Shown: one piece after another, positions 1-7,677 of the stretch
Layout of the letters: the number at the start of each line of letters is the position of its first letter
Position numbering within the stretch: position 1 is the stretch's first letter
Made by a program: the position numbers and the translations under genes
NCBI RefSeq assembly: GCF_900475315.1
Contig: NZ_LS483369.1
Location: forward strand, 1,054,001-1,118,000
Length of the DNA: 64,000 nucleotides
Origin: Neisseria cinerea
GTDB lineage: Bacteria > Pseudomonadota > Gammaproteobacteria > Burkholderiales > Neisseriaceae
Direction of reading: 5' to 3'
The notes under the pieces: generated by a model
What the model was told of the DNA's origin: nothing
The model's database searches: none
The model's input: the letters and a program-made list of their open reading frames with translations, nothing else

Positions 1-617
1 ACCACACCCACCGAACCGATAATGGCAAAAGGAGCGGAAACAATTTTATCTGCAACACATGCCATCATATACCCTCCGCTTGCTGCCACCTTATCGACGG
101 CGACAGTCAACGGAATATTGCGTTCCCGCAAACGCCGAAGCTGGGAGGCTGCCAAACCGTAACCATGAACCACTCCGCCGGGACTCTCCAATCTGAGCAA
201 AACCTCATCTTCGGGCCGGATAATCGAAAGCACGGCGGTAACCTCGTTGCGTAAAGCCCCCACGGCGCGCGCATACAAATCGCCGTCAAAATCCAACACG
301 AAAAGGCGGGGTTTTTGCGTTTCGGCAGATTTTTCAACCCCTTCTTTCAAACGCTTTTTCTGTGCCTTAACTTTTTCTTTTTCCTTTTTCTTTTCTTCTT
401 TTTCCCAATGCTTGGCTTCTTCCTCATTCAAGAAAAAAGTTTCAAACGATTGTTGTTGTTTTTGATAATTTTCCGACAAGTCCGTCAGTACAACCGTCCC
501 GTTTTCATGCCGTTCCTTGCTCTGTATAATAATCAGCACAACAAGTGCGATTACTCCGAAAACAGTAAGCAGTTCAAGCAGAAAAATGCCGTAATTCAAT
601 AAAATTTCTTTCCACAT
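1..617 (-). CDS. sohB: SohB-like inner-membrane S49 protease, partial
   Basis: This is the N-terminal part of a family S49 serine protease; the rest lies beyond base 1. Reading from ATG at 617 (preceded by GAGGAAG), the protein has one membrane segment at about residues 9-32, then a strongly charged Lys/Glu stretch at about 70-100 that is probably coiled, then the start of the S49 domain. Visible S49 landmarks are LFVLDFDGD, LRLESPGG, and AASGGYMMA, whose serine is the expected nucleophile, followed by GSVGV. In this family the partner lysine lies further on, outside the window. The known role is proteolysis of peptides or misfolded proteins at the inner membrane facing the periplasm. The open frame runs unbroken to the window edge. 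Confidence 0.9.
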   Translation of the reverse strand, partial: MWKEILLNYGIFLLELLTVFGVIALVVLIIIQSKERHENGTVVLTDLSENYQKQQQSFETFFLNEEEAKHWEKEEKKKEKEKVKAQKKRLKEGVEKSAETQKPRLFVLDFDGDLYARAVGALRNEVTAVLSIIRPEDEVLLRLESPGGVVHGYGLAASQLRRLRERNIPLTVAVDKVAASGGYMMACVADKIVSAPFAIIGSVGV

Positions 618-941
618 TAATTGTACTTCCTCTTTTTTTAAACATAGATGACCACATCACCCATACTTATCCGAGCGGTAAAAATAAGGGCGGCCCTAGA
701 CAACTAGGATAAATCCCAATTTACTAATTGTTTTAAAAATCAAACAAAAAACTTTACTTAACCGTTGTTCAAATGTTCCCTGCCAATTTAGTACTGCACC
801 AATCAGAAAGCAACCGACCCAAAAAATCGCCCGTTCATCACCATTAACGGCTATTCCCAAGAACCGCATACGATCATTCTACCTGACCGCACGAAACAGG
901 TGCAGCAAGTCTCTTTTGCACGGTATCATTGACTCCTGCCC
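618..941. other. A+T-rich intergenic DNA, no gene seen
   Basis: This stretch between the sohB start and the transposase remnant carries the sohB ribosome binding site and presumably its promoter. I see no reading frame or RNA gene in it. It is A+T-rich and has the look of decayed mobile-element flank. Confidence 0.4.
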
Positions 942-1187
942 CACACCCACTCGGATAACGGCATGGAGTATCTCGGCAAAGCAGAACGGATAGCCACACT
1001 TTGATGGAAATAATTTTCTGTTTAAATATTCGGAATACCGGCAAAAAAGCTGTGCCGTTTTGTGAATTTTTATGAGACAGTAAAACCGCATAAGGGCTTG
1101 AAGGAAAATATACCTTCGGAAGTTTTAAAGACTTATTTTCTCAACCTGTCGTGCGGGAAACGCAGCATTTTTATATGGGGCAGATAA
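942..1187 (+). pseudogene. Decayed transposase (rve/DDE integrase) fragment
   Basis: One frame on the plus strand first reads HTHSDNGMEYLGKAE, which is typical of the second catalytic Asp region of an rve-type (DDE) transposase. Further on, in the same frame, it reads NFYETVKPHKGLKENIPSEV, which is typical of the C-terminal end of such enzymes, and it ends at TAA 1185-1187. Between the two blocks the frame is broken by TGA at about 1002 and TAA shortly after, and the third catalytic residue is not recognisable. No start codon, N-terminal half or terminal inverted repeats are seen. It is a relic, not an active element. Confidence 0.65.
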
Positions 1188-1324
1188 CACAGAGATATCC
1201 TCAAGTTTTACAGGTACTTGTCTTATTAGACATAAATCAGGCGAAAATAAAAAAGACAGCCTTATAAACAAGCTGTCAATTAGAAATTTAGAACCTAAGT
1301 TTTGCAATAAAACCAGATATCTAT

Positions 1325-1414
1325 TGGTGCCCGGAGCCGGAATCGAACCGGCACGGGATGTTTAGTCCCGACGGATTTTAAGTCCGTTGTGTCTACCTAT
1401 TTCACCACCCGGGC
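1325..1414 (-). tRNA. tRNA-Leu (UAA)
   Basis: Cloverleaf on the minus strand with acceptor GCCCGGG pairing with TCCGGGC, a long variable arm as expected of a class II tRNA, T-loop GGTTCGATTCC and anticodon TAA in ACTTAAAATCC. CCA is encoded. It is the outermost tRNA of the cluster. Confidence 0.95.
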
Positions 1415-1426
1415 ATTTGTGAAAGG

Positions 1427-1504
1427 TGGAGGCGGGGGCGCGGATTTTAACCGGCCTATATGAAGATTGCACTCCTCATAGCATAAACACTCTGCCACCC
1501 CGCC
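1427..1504 (-). pseudogene. Degenerate tRNA-Cys-like sequence
   Basis: The sequence keeps a seven-base acceptor stem (GGCGGGG with CCCCGCC), an encoded CCA, and a GCA-centred anticodon region resembling the tRNA-Cys next to it. The rest is damaged. The D-arm carries GTGTTTATGC instead of AGTGGTTATGC, the anticodon loop has only six bases between paired arms, and the T-loop reads GGTTAAAATCC instead of GGTTCGATTCC, losing the universal TTC. It probably arose by duplication of the adjacent tRNA-Cys and then decayed; whether it is still transcribed and processed cannot be told from sequence. Confidence 0.6.
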
Positions 1505-1516
1505 ATAGTACAATAA

Positions 1517-1590
1517 TGGAGGCGAGAGTCGGAATCGAACCGGCGTAGACGGATTTGCAATCCGCTGCATAACCACTTTGCTATCTCGCC
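1517..1590 (-). tRNA. tRNA-Cys (GCA)
   Basis: Complete cloverleaf on the minus strand: acceptor GGCGAGA with TCTCGCC, anticodon GCA in ATTGCAAAT, T-loop GGTTCGATTCC, encoded CCA. It lies 12 bases from the degenerate copy and 23 bases from the first tRNA-Gly. Confidence 0.96.
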
Positions 1591-1613
1591 TAAAACTGGC
1601 TTATCTAAAAACT

Positions 1614-1689
1614 TGGAGCGGGAAACGAGTCTCGAACTCGCGACCTCAACCTTGGCAAGGTTGCGCTCTACCAACTGAGCTATTCCCGC
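1614..1689 (-). tRNA. tRNA-Gly (GCC), copy nearest tRNA-Cys
   Basis: Complete cloverleaf: acceptor GCGGGAA, D-arm GCTCAGTTGGTAGAGC, anticodon GCC in CTTGCCAAG, T-loop AGTTCGAGACT, encoded CCA. It is one of four copies that look identical over their whole length. Confidence 0.97.
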
Positions 1690-1711
1690 AAATTCAAACG
1701 TATCAATTTTT

Positions 1712-1787
1712 TGGAGCGGGAAACGAGTCTCGAACTCGCGACCTCAACCTTGGCAAGGTTGCGCTCTACCAACTGAGCTATTCCCGC
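1712..1787 (-). tRNA. tRNA-Gly (GCC), second copy
   Basis: Same sequence as the copy at 1614-1689, separated from it by 22 unrelated bases. Anticodon GCC, CCA encoded. Confidence 0.97.
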
Positions 1788-1811
1788 ATTGACACATTCA
1801 AAATAAAACTC

Positions 1812-1887
1812 TGGAGCGGGAAACGAGTCTCGAACTCGCGACCTCAACCTTGGCAAGGTTGCGCTCTACCAACTGAGCTATTCCCGC
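1812..1887 (-). tRNA. tRNA-Gly (GCC), third copy
   Basis: Same sequence as its neighbours, separated by 24 bases. Anticodon GCC, CCA encoded. Confidence 0.97.
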
Positions 1888-1912
1888 ATTGATTGTAAGA
1901 GAATGATTTTTT

Positions 1913-1988
1913 TGGAGCGGGAAACGAGTCTCGAACTCGCGACCTCAACCTTGGCAAGGTTGCGCTCTACCAACTGAGCTATTCCCGC
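1913..1988 (-). tRNA. tRNA-Gly (GCC), fourth copy, first transcribed
   Basis: Same sequence as the other three, separated by 25 bases. On the minus strand this is the promoter-proximal member of the Gly-Gly-Gly-Gly-Cys-(pseudo)-Leu cluster. Confidence 0.97.
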
Positions 1989-2067
1989 CCTATATCATTC
2001 TCCGACATCGAAGAAGACGCAATTATTATGGATTCCGTTTCTGCCGTCAAGCTATTTTTATTATTTT

Positions 2068-2631
2068 TTAGGTAATTTCTTTCCATGCCATCTTCAGATA
2101 ATACAACATCGACCAAACTGTCAATAAAGATGCAATAAACATCAATACATTGCCAACAAAAACGGAATCAAATCCATATAATTTGGGAAAATTCAACAGT
2201 AACAGGAAGATTGCCAGCATTTGTGCGGCAGTTTTAAACTTGCCGATTGTGGCGACAGCAACACTATTCCTCCTACCCTTTTGCGCCATCCATTCTCGCA
2301 GTGCGGATATAGTGATTTCCCTGCCGATAATGATGATGGCAAACAAGACGTAAGTTCGGTCGAGCTTCACCAGCAACAGCAAAGATACGGCAACCATCAG
2401 TTTATCGGCAACGGGATCGAGGAAGGCGCCGAAATCCGAGGTCTGTTTCCACAACCTTGCCAAGAATCCGTCAAACCAATCGGTCAATGCGGCGATAGCA
2501 AAAATTATAGCGGCGGCAAGATTGATCGTTTCCTCTTCAAACCATGAAAAAGGCAGGTAGAACAGGGAAATCAAGACGGGAATAAGCAAGACCCTCAACC
2601 ATGTGAGGAAGATGGGAATATTCCAAGGCAT
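2068..2631 (-). CDS. pgsA: Phosphatidylglycerophosphate synthase
   Basis: PgsA transfers a phosphatidyl group from CDP-diacylglycerol to glycerol-3-phosphate, the committed step to phosphatidylglycerol, in the inner membrane. The 187-residue protein has the normal family length and begins MPWNIPIFLTWLR. It carries the CDP-alcohol phosphotransferase signature as DWFDGFLARLW followed by DFGAFLDPVADK, with the Asp residues that bind metal. Several hydrophobic segments follow (LMVAVSLLLLVKL, YVLFAIIIIG, MLAIFLLLLNF, LMFIASLLTVWSM). It lies alone, on the same strand as the tRNA cluster downstream. Confidence 0.95.
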   Translation of the reverse strand: MPWNIPIFLTWLRVLLIPVLISLFYLPFSWFEEETINLAAAIIFAIAALTDWFDGFLARLWKQTSDFGAFLDPVADKLMVAVSLLLLVKLDRTYVLFAIIIIGREITISALREWMAQKGRRNSVAVATIGKFKTAAQMLAIFLLLLNFPKLYGFDSVFVGNVLMFIASLLTVWSMLYYLKMAWKEIT

Positions 2632-2738
2632 CGGTTTTTCTCTATGCAGACTGTAAAGTTGTGATTATAACGGTTATCCTCATAACCCAAAACGTAAAAT
2701 TGCCACGCGGGCATTTTCTCCTTCCAGCCAATTTGTTT

Positions 2739-3209
2739 TCATATTCTTTTCAAACGCAGGAAAATGGCGGGCAATAAAAGCAAAATACCCAGTTTCAAGC
2801 TGAAAATGGCAGGTTGTGCCAACACTTCGATAAGGCGGCCTTCCGGATGTGCGAACTCCTTATTGGTATGGATACTGCCACTGTTGCGGTATTCCAACAG
2901 AACGCCGTTTAAAAAACCTTTTCCGACAGTGTCGCTTAAAACGGTTCTAGCCTGCTCCGCCCTGATGGTTCTGCCGATATTGCCTTCCGCGCACAAACCG
3001 TCGAACCCATAGCAGGAAAGCCGGTAATGTTGCCCGTCTGCATTCAGTTTGATTGCCCGTCCGCTGCGGTTGGGTGCGGTAACGGTCAATTCTGCATATT
3101 CGAATGTTTTTTCTTGTTCGTGAAATGCCGTCAGGTAAGGTGCAATAAAAACGGCGGACAACAGCAGACAGCTTATGGCAGCAAACCATACCCAGCGATA
3201 ATATTTCAC
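2739..3209 (-). CDS. Conserved hypothetical membrane protein
   Basis: I do not recognise a characterised family. The 156-residue product starts at GTG 3209 with AAGGGGTAAGC as ribosome binding site. An N-terminal membrane segment (about residues 7-28) is followed by a periplasmic-type domain of roughly 90 residues with two cysteines (LSCYGFDGLCAEG) that could form a disulfide, and a second membrane segment near the C-terminus (IFSLKLGILLLLPAIFL) ending in a basic tail RLKRI. This gives a two-pass inner-membrane topology with an outward-facing loop. A paired-DUS hairpin separates it from the gene upstream. Confidence 0.75.
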   Translation of the reverse strand: MKYYRWVWFAAISCLLLSAVFIAPYLTAFHEQEKTFEYAELTVTAPNRSGRAIKLNADGQHYRLSCYGFDGLCAEGNIGRTIRAEQARTVLSDTVGKGFLNGVLLEYRNSGSIHTNKEFAHPEGRLIEVLAQPAIFSLKLGILLLLPAIFLRLKRI

Positions 3210-3288
3210 GCTTACCCCTTGTTTCTCAAATGCCGTCTGAAATAAGCGGCTTCATATATTGTTTACAGTATTGGGAAGCATAACAGAC

Positions 3289-3322
3289 AAAATGCCGTCT
3301 GAAATATTTTCAGACGGCATTT
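3289..3322 (-). terminator. Paired-DUS hairpin after the AhpD-like gene
   Basis: AAAATGCCGTCTGAAA and its reverse complement flank a very short loop, with T residues after the stem on both strands. It lies just past the stop of the gene at 3338-3673 and is a typical neisserial DUS terminator. Confidence 0.8.
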
Positions 3323-3337
3323 CTTATCCGAAACGGA

Positions 3338-3673
3338 TTATTTTTGCGTTTCAACCGCTTCCAATGCACGCAGGGCATAAGTGTAAGCGGCACCCGCATT
3401 CAGGGCAATGGCGGTTGCCAATGCACCTGCGATTTCGCTGTCGGTCGCACCGGCTTTGGCGGCAGCGGCTGCATGAACACTGATGCAGCTCTCACAACGT
3501 GTGGTAATGGCAACGGCGATGGCAATCAGTTCGCGCGTTTTAGCATCAAGTGCCTCTGCAGCTGCCGCTTGTTCCAATGCGCCGTAGGCCTGCAGCATTT
3601 TAGGATGCTCTTTACCCAGCTCGCCAAATGATTTTTTAACCAATGCTGTATGTTCTTTCCAATCTTTAAACAT
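3338..3673 (-). CDS. Carboxymuconolactone decarboxylase / AhpD-like protein
   Basis: A 111-residue all-helical protein of the carboxymuconolactone decarboxylase superfamily. The alkylhydroperoxidase-type signature CESCISVHAAAAAKAGA holds a CxxC pair and the nearby His, the arrangement of AhpD-like thiol peroxidases. An organic hydroperoxide-detoxifying or thiol-disulfide role is therefore likelier than decarboxylation; the substrate is not known from sequence. Start ATG at 3673 follows AAAAGGAAAAG. It is divergent from the AraC-family regulator at 3802, so the shared region of about 130 bases may be that regulator's operator. Confidence 0.85.
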   Translation of the reverse strand: MFKDWKEHTALVKKSFGELGKEHPKMLQAYGALEQAAAAEALDAKTRELIAIAVAITTRCESCISVHAAAAAKAGATDSEIAGALATAIALNAGAAYTYALRALEAVETQK

Positions 3674-3801
3674 TTTCTTTTCCTTTATCTTACGTTTAAC
3701 CCTGATACGCGGTTGCGCATCCGTTTTTGATGTGTGTATTATTGCAATTATTTAGTTGTATTTATCGCTTAATAATCTCATTTGATGGTTCAAAAAGATT
3801 T

Positions 3802-4707
3802 ATGGACATTCTCGACAAACTGGTTGACCTGGCCCAACTGACGGGTAGTGTGGATGTACAGTGCCTTTTGGGCGAACAATGGTCGGTACGGCATGAAACG
3901 TTGCAACATGAAGGGCTGGTACACATTGTTACGTCGGGCAGCGGCTATCTCTGCATCGACGGTGAAACTTCCCCGCGTCCGGTCAGTACGGGGGATATTG
4001 TATTTTTCCCGCGGGGATTGGGGCATGTCTTAAGCCACAACGGACAAAACAAAGAAACCTTAACGCCGGATATACGCCAACACGGTGCATTCACGATCAA
4101 ACAATGCGGCAACGGGCTGGATATGAGCCTGTTTTGCGCCCGTTTCCGCTATGATACCCATGCAGATTTGATGAACGGCCTGCCTGAAACCGTTTTTCTG
4201 AATATTACCCACCCCGGTTTGCAATATGTTGTTTCAATGCTGCAACTGGAAAGCGAAAAACCTTTGGCGGGGACAGTTTCCGTAGTCAACGCATTATCGT
4301 CCGTTTTACTGGTACTTATCCTGCGCGCCTATCTTGAACAGGAAAAAGATGTCCAACTGTCGGGCGTATTGAAAGGTTGGCAGGACAAACGTTTGGGACA
4401 TTTAATCCAAAAGGTGATAGACAAACCGGAAGACGAATGGAATGTTGATAAAATGGTGGCGACCGCCAATATGTCACGCGCGCAGCTGATGCGCCGTTTC
4501 AAAAGCCAGGTCGGACTCAGCCCGCACGCCTTTGTGAACCATATCCGCCTGCAAAAAGGCGCATTGCTGCTGAAGAAAACCCCGGATTCGGTTTTGTCGG
4601 TCGCACTGTCGGTAGGCTTTCAGTCGGAAACGCACTTCGGCAAAGCATTCAAACGGCAATATCACGTTTCTCCGGGTCAATACCGGAAAGAAGGCGGGCA
4701 ACAATAA
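3802..4707 (+). CDS. mtrA: AraC-family transcriptional regulator, MtrA-like
   Basis: A 301-residue regulator if the ATG at 3802 (MDILDKLVDLAQ) is used; the frame is open back to 3727 but that extension lacks family character. The N-terminal half is a cupin-type sensor domain (GSGYLCIDGE, DIVFFPRGLGHVLSH). The last hundred residues form two helix-turn-helix motifs of the AraC/XylS family (MVATANMSRAQLMRRFK, VALSVGFQSETHFGKAFKRQ, then SPGQYRK). MtrA activates the mtrCDE efflux operon when inducers are present; length and context (between the AhpD-like gene and a lipoprotein, near alaS) fit it. The alternative is the related iron-regulated MpeR, which I recall at another locus. The AraC family call is secure; the exact name is less so. 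Confidence 0.75.
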   Translation: MDILDKLVDLAQLTGSVDVQCLLGEQWSVRHETLQHEGLVHIVTSGSGYLCIDGETSPRPVSTGDIVFFPRGLGHVLSHNGQNKETLTPDIRQHGAFTIKQCGNGLDMSLFCARFRYDTHADLMNGLPETVFLNITHPGLQYVVSMLQLESEKPLAGTVSVVNALSSVLLVLILRAYLEQEKDVQLSGVLKGWQDKRLGHLIQKVIDKPEDEWNVDKMVATANMSRAQLMRRFKSQVGLSPHAFVNHIRLQKGALLLKKTPDSVLSVALSVGFQSETHFGKAFKRQYHVSPGQYRKEGGQQ

Positions 4708-4727
4708 AATATCTGGACCTTAAAACG

Positions 4728-4763
4728 CAAATGCCGTCTGAAAATACTTTCAGACGGCATTTG
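4728..4763. terminator. Convergent paired-DUS terminator
   Basis: CAAATGCCGTCTGAAA and its reverse complement form a 16-bp stem with a four-base loop. It separates the convergent AraC regulator and lipoprotein genes and can serve both. Confidence 0.85.
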
Positions 4764-4772
4764 CGTACCGTA

Positions 4773-5261
4773 TCATTTTAACGGCTGCATCTTCATCACT
4801 TCCAAGAGGAAGTTGGTAAATGCGGGATTGTTGGGTTTGGCATCCATATTTTTCCAACGCTGCTGCCAGCCGCGCAAGGCATTCTGGATATACAGCTTGG
4901 ACTGTTCCGTATTGATTTCGCCGCGCTGGCTGTCTACCGCCGAACGCAGGTAGATTTCATACATACTGTCATCGACGGCATTGCGTCCGACCAGGCGTTT
5001 TCTGAAGTTGTTCAGATATTGCGCGGCCTGAACCTTGGTCATTTTACCGATACTCACCTGATAGCTCAGGCGAGTAGCCTCATCGCGAATTTTGGAAACA
5101 TCCGTCCAATGCGAAGGCGCGAGACGGAAATCTTTTGCAGGTGCTTCCGTTTTGACGGTATTGATAGGATTCACGGGGATTTCCGTCAATGTGGGCACAT
5201 AAATAGACTGGCAGCCGGAAAGGACTGCCGCAATGGAAAGAGGGATAAGGTATTTTTTCAT
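4773..5261 (-). CDS. Putative lipoprotein
   Basis: The 162-residue protein starts MKKYLIPLSIAAVLSGCQS, a type II signal peptide with lipobox LSGC, so the mature protein should be acylated at Cys17 and sit in the inner or outer membrane facing the periplasm. ATG 5261 is preferred because it gives a compact signal peptide with AGG just upstream; ATG 5270 (MSG-) is possible. The rest is helical and polar, with ISYQV/LNNFRKRLVGRN-type segments and a Trp/Arg-rich stretch near ALRGWQQRWKN. I recognise no named domain. It is convergent with the AraC gene and divergent from the DMT permease. Confidence 0.8.
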   Translation of the reverse strand: MKKYLIPLSIAAVLSGCQSIYVPTLTEIPVNPINTVKTEAPAKDFRLAPSHWTDVSKIRDEATRLSYQVSIGKMTKVQAAQYLNNFRKRLVGRNAVDDSMYEIYLRSAVDSQRGEINTEQSKLYIQNALRGWQQRWKNMDAKPNNPAFTNFLLEVMKMQPLK

Positions 5262-5408
5262 GCCTGACATTATAATCAAGTTTGCCTTGAGAAAACAAAT
5301 TGTTCGGCAAGAAAAATAAAATTTCGGCATCAGAAGCAGGCAAAAACACATTCCACAAGCCTTGCCGCAAGGTTTACAATCCGACCGTCCTTATCGCAAC
5401 GACCGTTT

Positions 5409-6311
5409 ATGGATATCGAAAAAAAAGACATTTTAGGATCGGGCTGGATGCTGGTGGCGGCAGCCTGCTTTACCATAATGAACCTGTTAATTAAAGATGC
5501 GGCGGCCCGGTTTGCCTTCAGCAGCGGCGAGCTGGTATTTTGGCGTATGCTGTTTTCCGCCGCCGCACTCGGCGGTACCGCCATATTGCGGCGCGACACC
5601 TTCCGCACGACTCATTGGAAAAACCACCTGAACCGCAGCATTATCGGATCGGGTGCGATGCTGCTGCTGTTCTACGCGGTAACGCATCTGCCTTTGGCAA
5701 CCGGCGTAACCCTAAGCTACACCTCGTCGATTTTTTTGGCAGTATTCTCCTTCCTGATTCTGAAAGAGCGGATTTCCGTTTACACGCAGGCAGTGCTGTT
5801 CTTCGGCTTTACGGGTGTCATATTGCTGCTTAATCCATCGTTCCGCAGCGGTCAGGAACTGGCGGCACTCGCCGGGCTGGCGGGCGGTGCGATGTCCGGC
5901 TGGGCGTATCTAAAAGTGCGCGAATTGTCCCTGGCGGGAGAACCCGGCTGGCGCATTGTATTTTACCTTTCCGCGACAGGTGTGGCGATGTCGTCAGTTT
6001 GGGCGACGCTGACCGGCTGGCACACCCTGTCCCTCCCATCGGGGGTTTATCTGTCGGGCATCGGCCTGTCCGCACTGGTTGCCCAACTGTCGATGACGCG
6101 CGCCTATAAAGTCGGCAACAAATTCACGGTTGCCTCGCTCTCCTATATGACCGTCGTCTTTTCCGGCCTGTCTGCCGCATTTTTTCTGGGCGAAGAGCTT
6201 TTCTGGCAGGAAATACTCGGTATGTGCATCATTATCCTCAGCGGCATTTTGAGTAGCATCAGCCCCATTGCCTTCAAACAACGGCTGCAAGCCCTCTTCC
6301 TCCGAAAATAA
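5409..6311 (+). CDS. EamA/DMT-family transporter
   Basis: A 300-residue integral membrane protein with the ten hydrophobic segments and internal duplication expected of drug/metabolite transporters (two EamA halves). Examples are MLVAAACFTIMNLLI at the start of the first half and LAALAGLAGGAMSGWAYL at the start of the second. The family exports small metabolites or amino acids; the substrate cannot be told here. The first half keeps the typical FWRMLF and YAVTHLPLATGVTLSY elements just before the last membrane pair. It is convergent with the PotF-like gene. Confidence 0.88.
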   Translation: MDIEKKDILGSGWMLVAAACFTIMNLLIKDAAARFAFSSGELVFWRMLFSAAALGGTAILRRDTFRTTHWKNHLNRSIIGSGAMLLLFYAVTHLPLATGVTLSYTSSIFLAVFSFLILKERISVYTQAVLFFGFTGVILLLNPSFRSGQELAALAGLAGGAMSGWAYLKVRELSLAGEPGWRIVFYLSATGVAMSSVWATLTGWHTLSLPSGVYLSGIGLSALVAQLSMTRAYKVGNKFTVASLSYMTVVFSGLSAAFFLGEELFWQEILGMCIIILSGILSSISPIAFKQRLQALFLRK

Positions 6312-6314
6312 AAA

Positions 6315-6343
6315 ATGCCGTCCGAACATCCTTCAGACGGCAT
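6315..6343. terminator. Imperfect paired-DUS hairpin
   Basis: Left arm ATGCCGTCCGAA has one change from the DUS core, right arm is perfect. It sits between two convergent stop codons. Confidence 0.7.
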
Positions 6344-6351
6344 ATCAGGCT

Positions 6352-7482
6352 TTATTTCCCTGCCTTCACATCCTGCCACTGGCGTACCATAAACTTCAAC
6401 GCCGCCGGCTGGATGGGAACCATAATAAAGCTGTTTTCCAAATCCCCGTCGCTCGGGAAAATCGTGTTGTCATCCCTAAACTCCTTATCCATCAGCTCAC
6501 GCGCCGGCTTGCTAGAAGGCGCATAAGTAACGAAATTGCCGTTCTTCGCCGACACTTCCGGGGCGAGGAAGTCGTTGATATATTTGTGCGCGTTGGCGAC
6601 GTTTTTCGCATCTTTCGGAATCACGAAAGAATCCACCCAAATCCCTACGCCCTCTTTCGGCATCATCACACGGATTTTTTCTTTGCCGCCTGCTTCTTCG
6701 GCACGGCGTTTGGCAATATTCAAATCGCCGCCGAAGCCAATCGTTACGCAAGTATCGCCGCGCGCCAAATCATCGATAAAGCCGGACGAGGTAAAACGCT
6801 TGATGTACGGACGGTTTTTCTTAAGCAAGGCAGTTGCCGCCTTAATATCCGCCGTTTCGCTGCTGTTTGGATTTTTACCCATGTAGTTCAACACCATAGG
6901 ATAAATTTCCGCCGCGCTGTCTAAATAACTGATACCGCATTGTTTGAGTTTGGACGTGTATTCGGGGTTAAACACCAAATCCCATTGATTGTCCGGCAGC
7001 TGATCCGTACCCAAAGCCTTTTTCACACGTTCGGTATTGATGGCGAAAGTGTTGGTACCCCAATAAAACGGAACGGCGTATTCATGGTTCGGGTCAACGC
7101 CCTCCATCAGCTTCATCAACTTGGGATTGAGATTTTTATAATTTGGAATCAATGCTTTGTTGATTTTCTGATAAGCACCTGCCTTAATCTGCCTGCCCAC
7201 AAACGCATTGGACGGCGCGACAATGTCGTAACCGGATTTTCCGGTCAGCACCTTGCTTTCCAGCGTTTCATCGCTGTCGTACACATCATAAGTAACCTTG
7301 ATGCCGTTTTTCTTTTCAAAATCGGCAACGGTTTCCGGATCGACGTATTCCGACCAGTTGTAAATTTTCAATACGTTTTGGTTTTCCGCCGGTGCCGGTT
7401 TTTCGGCAGACGGTTTGTCCGAACCGCCGCACGCTGCAAGCAGCAAAGCAGTCAGGACGGCCAGGGGCAGATGTTTGGTCAT
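6352..7482 (-). CDS. potF: Polyamine ABC transporter substrate-binding lipoprotein, PotF/PotD-like
   Basis: Periplasmic binding component of a spermidine/putrescine uptake system. ATG 7482 (MTKHLPLAVL) is chosen because AAGGA lies at normal distance; two ATGs lie just upstream in frame. The signal peptide ends in lipobox LLAAC, so the protein is membrane-anchored. The mature part follows E. coli PotF closely in layout: IYNWSEYVDPETVADFEKK, DSDETLESKV, FYWGTNTFAIN, QCGISYLDSAAEIYP, LARGDTCVTIGF, and a Trp/Lys-rich end WQDVKAGK. About 376 residues is the normal length. No permease or ATPase genes are adjacent, so it must work with components encoded elsewhere. Confidence 0.88.
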   Translation of the reverse strand: MTKHLPLAVLTALLLAACGGSDKPSAEKPAPAENQNVLKIYNWSEYVDPETVADFEKKNGIKVTYDVYDSDETLESKVLTGKSGYDIVAPSNAFVGRQIKAGAYQKINKALIPNYKNLNPKLMKLMEGVDPNHEYAVPFYWGTNTFAINTERVKKALGTDQLPDNQWDLVFNPEYTSKLKQCGISYLDSAAEIYPMVLNYMGKNPNSSETADIKAATALLKKNRPYIKRFTSSGFIDDLARGDTCVTIGFGGDLNIAKRRAEEAGGKEKIRVMMPKEGVGIWVDSFVIPKDAKNVANAHKYINDFLAPEVSAKNGNFVTYAPSSKPARELMDKEFRDDNTIFPSDGDLENSFIMVPIQPAALKFMVRQWQDVKAGK

Positions 7483-7677
7483 TATCATTCCTTGCATATC
7501 AGGTTGAAGAAAGCAGCCATTATAAACGCGATGGCTTCAGACGGCATTCAAAATCCCGCCACACCCTTCCGAAAACCGCCGATTCCATAGCTAGAAACAG
7601 GGATTTGCGGTAAGATACCGCCATTCGTTTTCCCTGCTTTTACCATTACAAGACATTTGAGAGATATTGAAAAAATT

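Noticed and set aside
247-602. Plus-strand ORFs rich in Phe opposite sohB
   Set aside because: They are antisense to the Lys/Glu-rich part of sohB, which makes poly-Phe frames by chance.
1578-1892. 104-codon plus-strand ORF with a repeated SGKRVSNSRPQPWQGC segment
   Set aside because: It is the antisense reading of the tandem tRNA-Gly genes; the repeats are tRNA repeats, not protein repeats.
1614-1988. Regularly spaced identical repeats that could look like a CRISPR array
   Set aside because: The 76-base units are complete tRNA-Gly genes and the spacers are only 22-25 bases; no cas genes are present.
3802-4707. Naming the AraC regulator mpeR
   Set aside because: The cupin plus AraC architecture fits both, but I recall mpeR next to siderophore-uptake genes, not near alaS; mtrA is preferred with stated doubt.
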